Positions 5,762 through 6,834 of a DNA stretch of 6,834 bases are shown here, one piece after another. Within the stretch, counting starts at the first letter, position 1; every line of letters begins with the position of its first letter. Position numbers and translations under genes: made by a program. The stretch spans positions 1 to 6,834 of the forward strand of contig CANHHZ010000108.1 in the NCBI GenBank assembly GCA_947460275.1, read 5' to 3'. Source of the stretch: Sphingobacteriaceae bacterium (GTDB taxonomy: Bacteria > Bacteroidota > Bacteroidia > Sphingobacteriales > Sphingobacteriaceae). The notes below the pieces were generated by a model. It was given only the letters and a program-made list of their open reading frames with translations, did no database searches and was not told where the DNA came from.

Positions 5762-6547
5762 TAATAGGGTTGATAAGAGACTGTTTGGTTTAATTATATT
5801 TTTAATGGCTTTAAAAGGAACTATTAATTCGGTAGTTCCGTCTACATAAGGCTTAATTTCGTAGTTGTTGTACAAAAATATCAAACCTTTTTGGCCCATG
5901 TAAAAATTTTTGGCCAGGTTAAATTTTCCATCCTCAAAAAAGTAGTTGTCAGTGAGTAGGGCATCGGGTGTTAAGCCTTCATTCTTTCTAAAAATACCTT
6001 CGGCAACGGCGATTAGTTTTGCTTTTTGAGTAGCATCAAACAAAGAATCGATGCTTATGTCTTTGTTGTTTTTTAGGTTGTAGTTTAAATAGGCAGTATA
6101 ATGATTTCCATGTGCCCCTCCGGCATAATCTTCGTGATTATAGGCTATAGCAATGTAGTTATGGGTTTGTCTCAAAACATGAATATTGATGTTCAAGTAC
6201 CAGGTTTGATTTCTATCCGAAGACTCCTTAGCAAAATCTTTGTAGCCACTTATAAAACTATTTGCAATATCTTGGTAGGAGGTAGCTTCTTCATCAGGCG
6301 AAAAATAATCGAATACCTGTCTTTTAATGTATTCGTTTAGTGGCTTGTGGTCAAACTCAGGATAAGTAATTGTAGCTGAAGAAGTATCAGCCATTTTTTG
6401 TTTTTGGGTATATGCTGCTTGTACGGTTTTGTAAGTAAAACTCAGCGTATCGTTTTTAGCAATTTCGGCATCATGAATTTGTTTTTTCTCATTGTTGCAA
6501 GAAATAACCACCATCACCATCAATAAATATGCAATTCGTTTTTTCAT
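5759..6547 (-). CDS. DUF4163/DUF3298-domain lipoprotein
   Basis: This 262-residue lipoprotein has a signal peptide with lipobox VISC (C17). C17 is followed by N-N-E-K-K, which does not match the surface-export motif, so a periplasm-facing location is inferred. Residues about 36-145 resemble the PdaC/DUF4163 N-terminal module and residues about 155-248 the DUF3298 module, the pair also found in the Bacillus anti-sigma factor RsiV and deacetylase PdaC. Diagnostic pieces are YAGGAHGNHYTAYLNYNL (141-158), ISIDSLF (164-170) and NNYEIKPYVDGTTELIVPF (227-245). There is no polysaccharide deacetylase domain and no transmembrane anti-sigma portion, so it is the sensor or binding module alone; RsiV uses it to bind lysozyme. 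Its function here is unknown. It starts 5 bases after the acetyltransferase stop, and its TAA abuts the aspartate kinase ATG. Confidence 0.85.
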   Translation of the reverse strand: MKKRIAYLLMVMVVISCNNEKKQIHDAEIAKNDTLSFTYKTVQAAYTQKQKMADTSSATITYPEFDHKPLNEYIKRQVFDYFSPDEEATSYQDIANSFISGYKDFAKESSDRNQTWYLNINIHVLRQTHNYIAIAYNHEDYAGGAHGNHYTAYLNYNLKNNKDISIDSLFDATQKAKLIAVAEGIFRKNEGLTPDALLTDNYFFEDGKFNLAKNFYMGQKGLIFLYNNYEIKPYVDGTTELIVPFKAIKNIIKPNSLLSTLL

Positions 6548-6552
6548 ATGCT

Positions 6553-6834
6553 TTACAATTGTGCTTTGCTCAAAGAAGCGTTAAGCCACCCGGCTTCTAA
6601 ATCGGCATTGTATTTATTATAAAAGTTTATAGCCGGTTCATTCCAGTCTAAAACTTGCCAAACCATGCCGTTGTAATTATTGGCTTTGGCTTCGTTAATT
6701 ACACGTTCAAAAAGTATTTTACCTACGCCTTTTCCTCTAAATTTTTCGGTTACTAGAAAATCTTCTAAGTATAAGCGACAACCTTTCCAGGTTGAGTATC
6801 TAATATAGTATAAAGCAAAGCCAATAATCAGGCC
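6553..6834 (-). CDS. GNAT N-acetyltransferase, SSAT/thialysine type, 5' end cut by window edge
   Basis: The last 93 codons of a GNAT acetyltransferase enter from the right edge and end at TAA 6553-6555; the N-terminus lies outside. Counting from the first visible residue, STWKGCRLYLEDFLVTEKF (14-32) precedes the acetyl-CoA pyrophosphate loop RGKGVG (33-38). WQVLDWNEPAINFYNKYNA (59-77) is the C-terminal signature shared by spermidine/spermine acetyltransferases and the SSAT2-like thialysine acetyltransferases. Acetyl-CoA-dependent acetylation of a small amine such as a polyamine or a lysine analogue is therefore likely, but specificity cannot be read from this fragment. It is the first visible gene of the tight operon, 5 bases upstream of the lipoprotein gene; the promoter is outside the window. 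Confidence 0.85.
   Translation of the reverse strand, partial: GLIIGFALYYIRYSTWKGCRLYLEDFLVTEKFRGKGVGKILFERVINEAKANNYNGMVWQVLDWNEPAINFYNKYNADLEAGWLNASLSKAQL

Noticed and set aside
6101..6340. Plus-strand open frame of 79 codons opposite the DUF3298 lipoprotein gene
   Set aside because: It is entirely antisense to a gene with a lipobox and diagnostic DUF3298 motifs.

Overview
The window looks like a chromosomal segment from a Bacteroidota bacterium, plausibly of the Pedobacter/Sphingobacteriaceae or a related lineage. The reasons are the A+T-rich DNA, starts preceded by A/T-rich stretches without clear Shine-Dalgarno sequences, several short lipoprotein signal peptides, and family types typical of the phylum (Lcl/DUF1566 and FN3-LamG lipoproteins, a DUF3298 lipoprotein, a PG_1098-type methyltransferase). 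The genus is an inference. No rRNA, tRNA, CRISPR array, transposase or phage gene was seen.

There are three blocks. (1) Positions 1-1654, minus strand: two genes for secreted lipoproteins, apparently one transcription unit. The promoter-proximal one has an FN3-like domain followed by a LamG/concanavalin-type domain. The distal one, cut by the window edge, is an Lcl/DUF1566 lipoprotein with a surface-export-like motif after its lipid cysteine. (2) Positions 1829-3154, plus strand, divergent from block 1: a protein with a signal peptide, a kelch-like beta-propeller, one membrane helix and a cytoplasmic tail that looks like a winged-helix DNA-binding domain. The 174-base divergent spacer holds a cluster of AACGC-type half-sites and a perfect 10-bp inverted repeat. 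(3) Positions 3311-6834, minus strand: a very tight four-gene operon reading GNAT acetyltransferase (partial), DUF3298 lipoprotein, aspartate kinase, class I methyltransferase, with junctions of 5, 0 and 6 bases. Its promoter lies beyond the right edge.

Block 3 looks like a housekeeping operon with an amino-acid biosynthesis enzyme (aspartate to beta-aspartyl phosphate, the entry to lysine, threonine, methionine and diaminopimelate) and functionally unlinked partners. Blocks 1 and 2 look accessory. The most interesting hypothesis is that the membrane protein is a one-component transmembrane regulator that senses something outside the cytoplasm and controls the divergent lipoprotein genes through the half-site cluster. 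Architecture and gene order support this, but nothing in the sequence proves it. The 156 bases between the convergent blocks 2 and 3 hold no clear terminator and at most a 28-codon reading frame of doubtful status.
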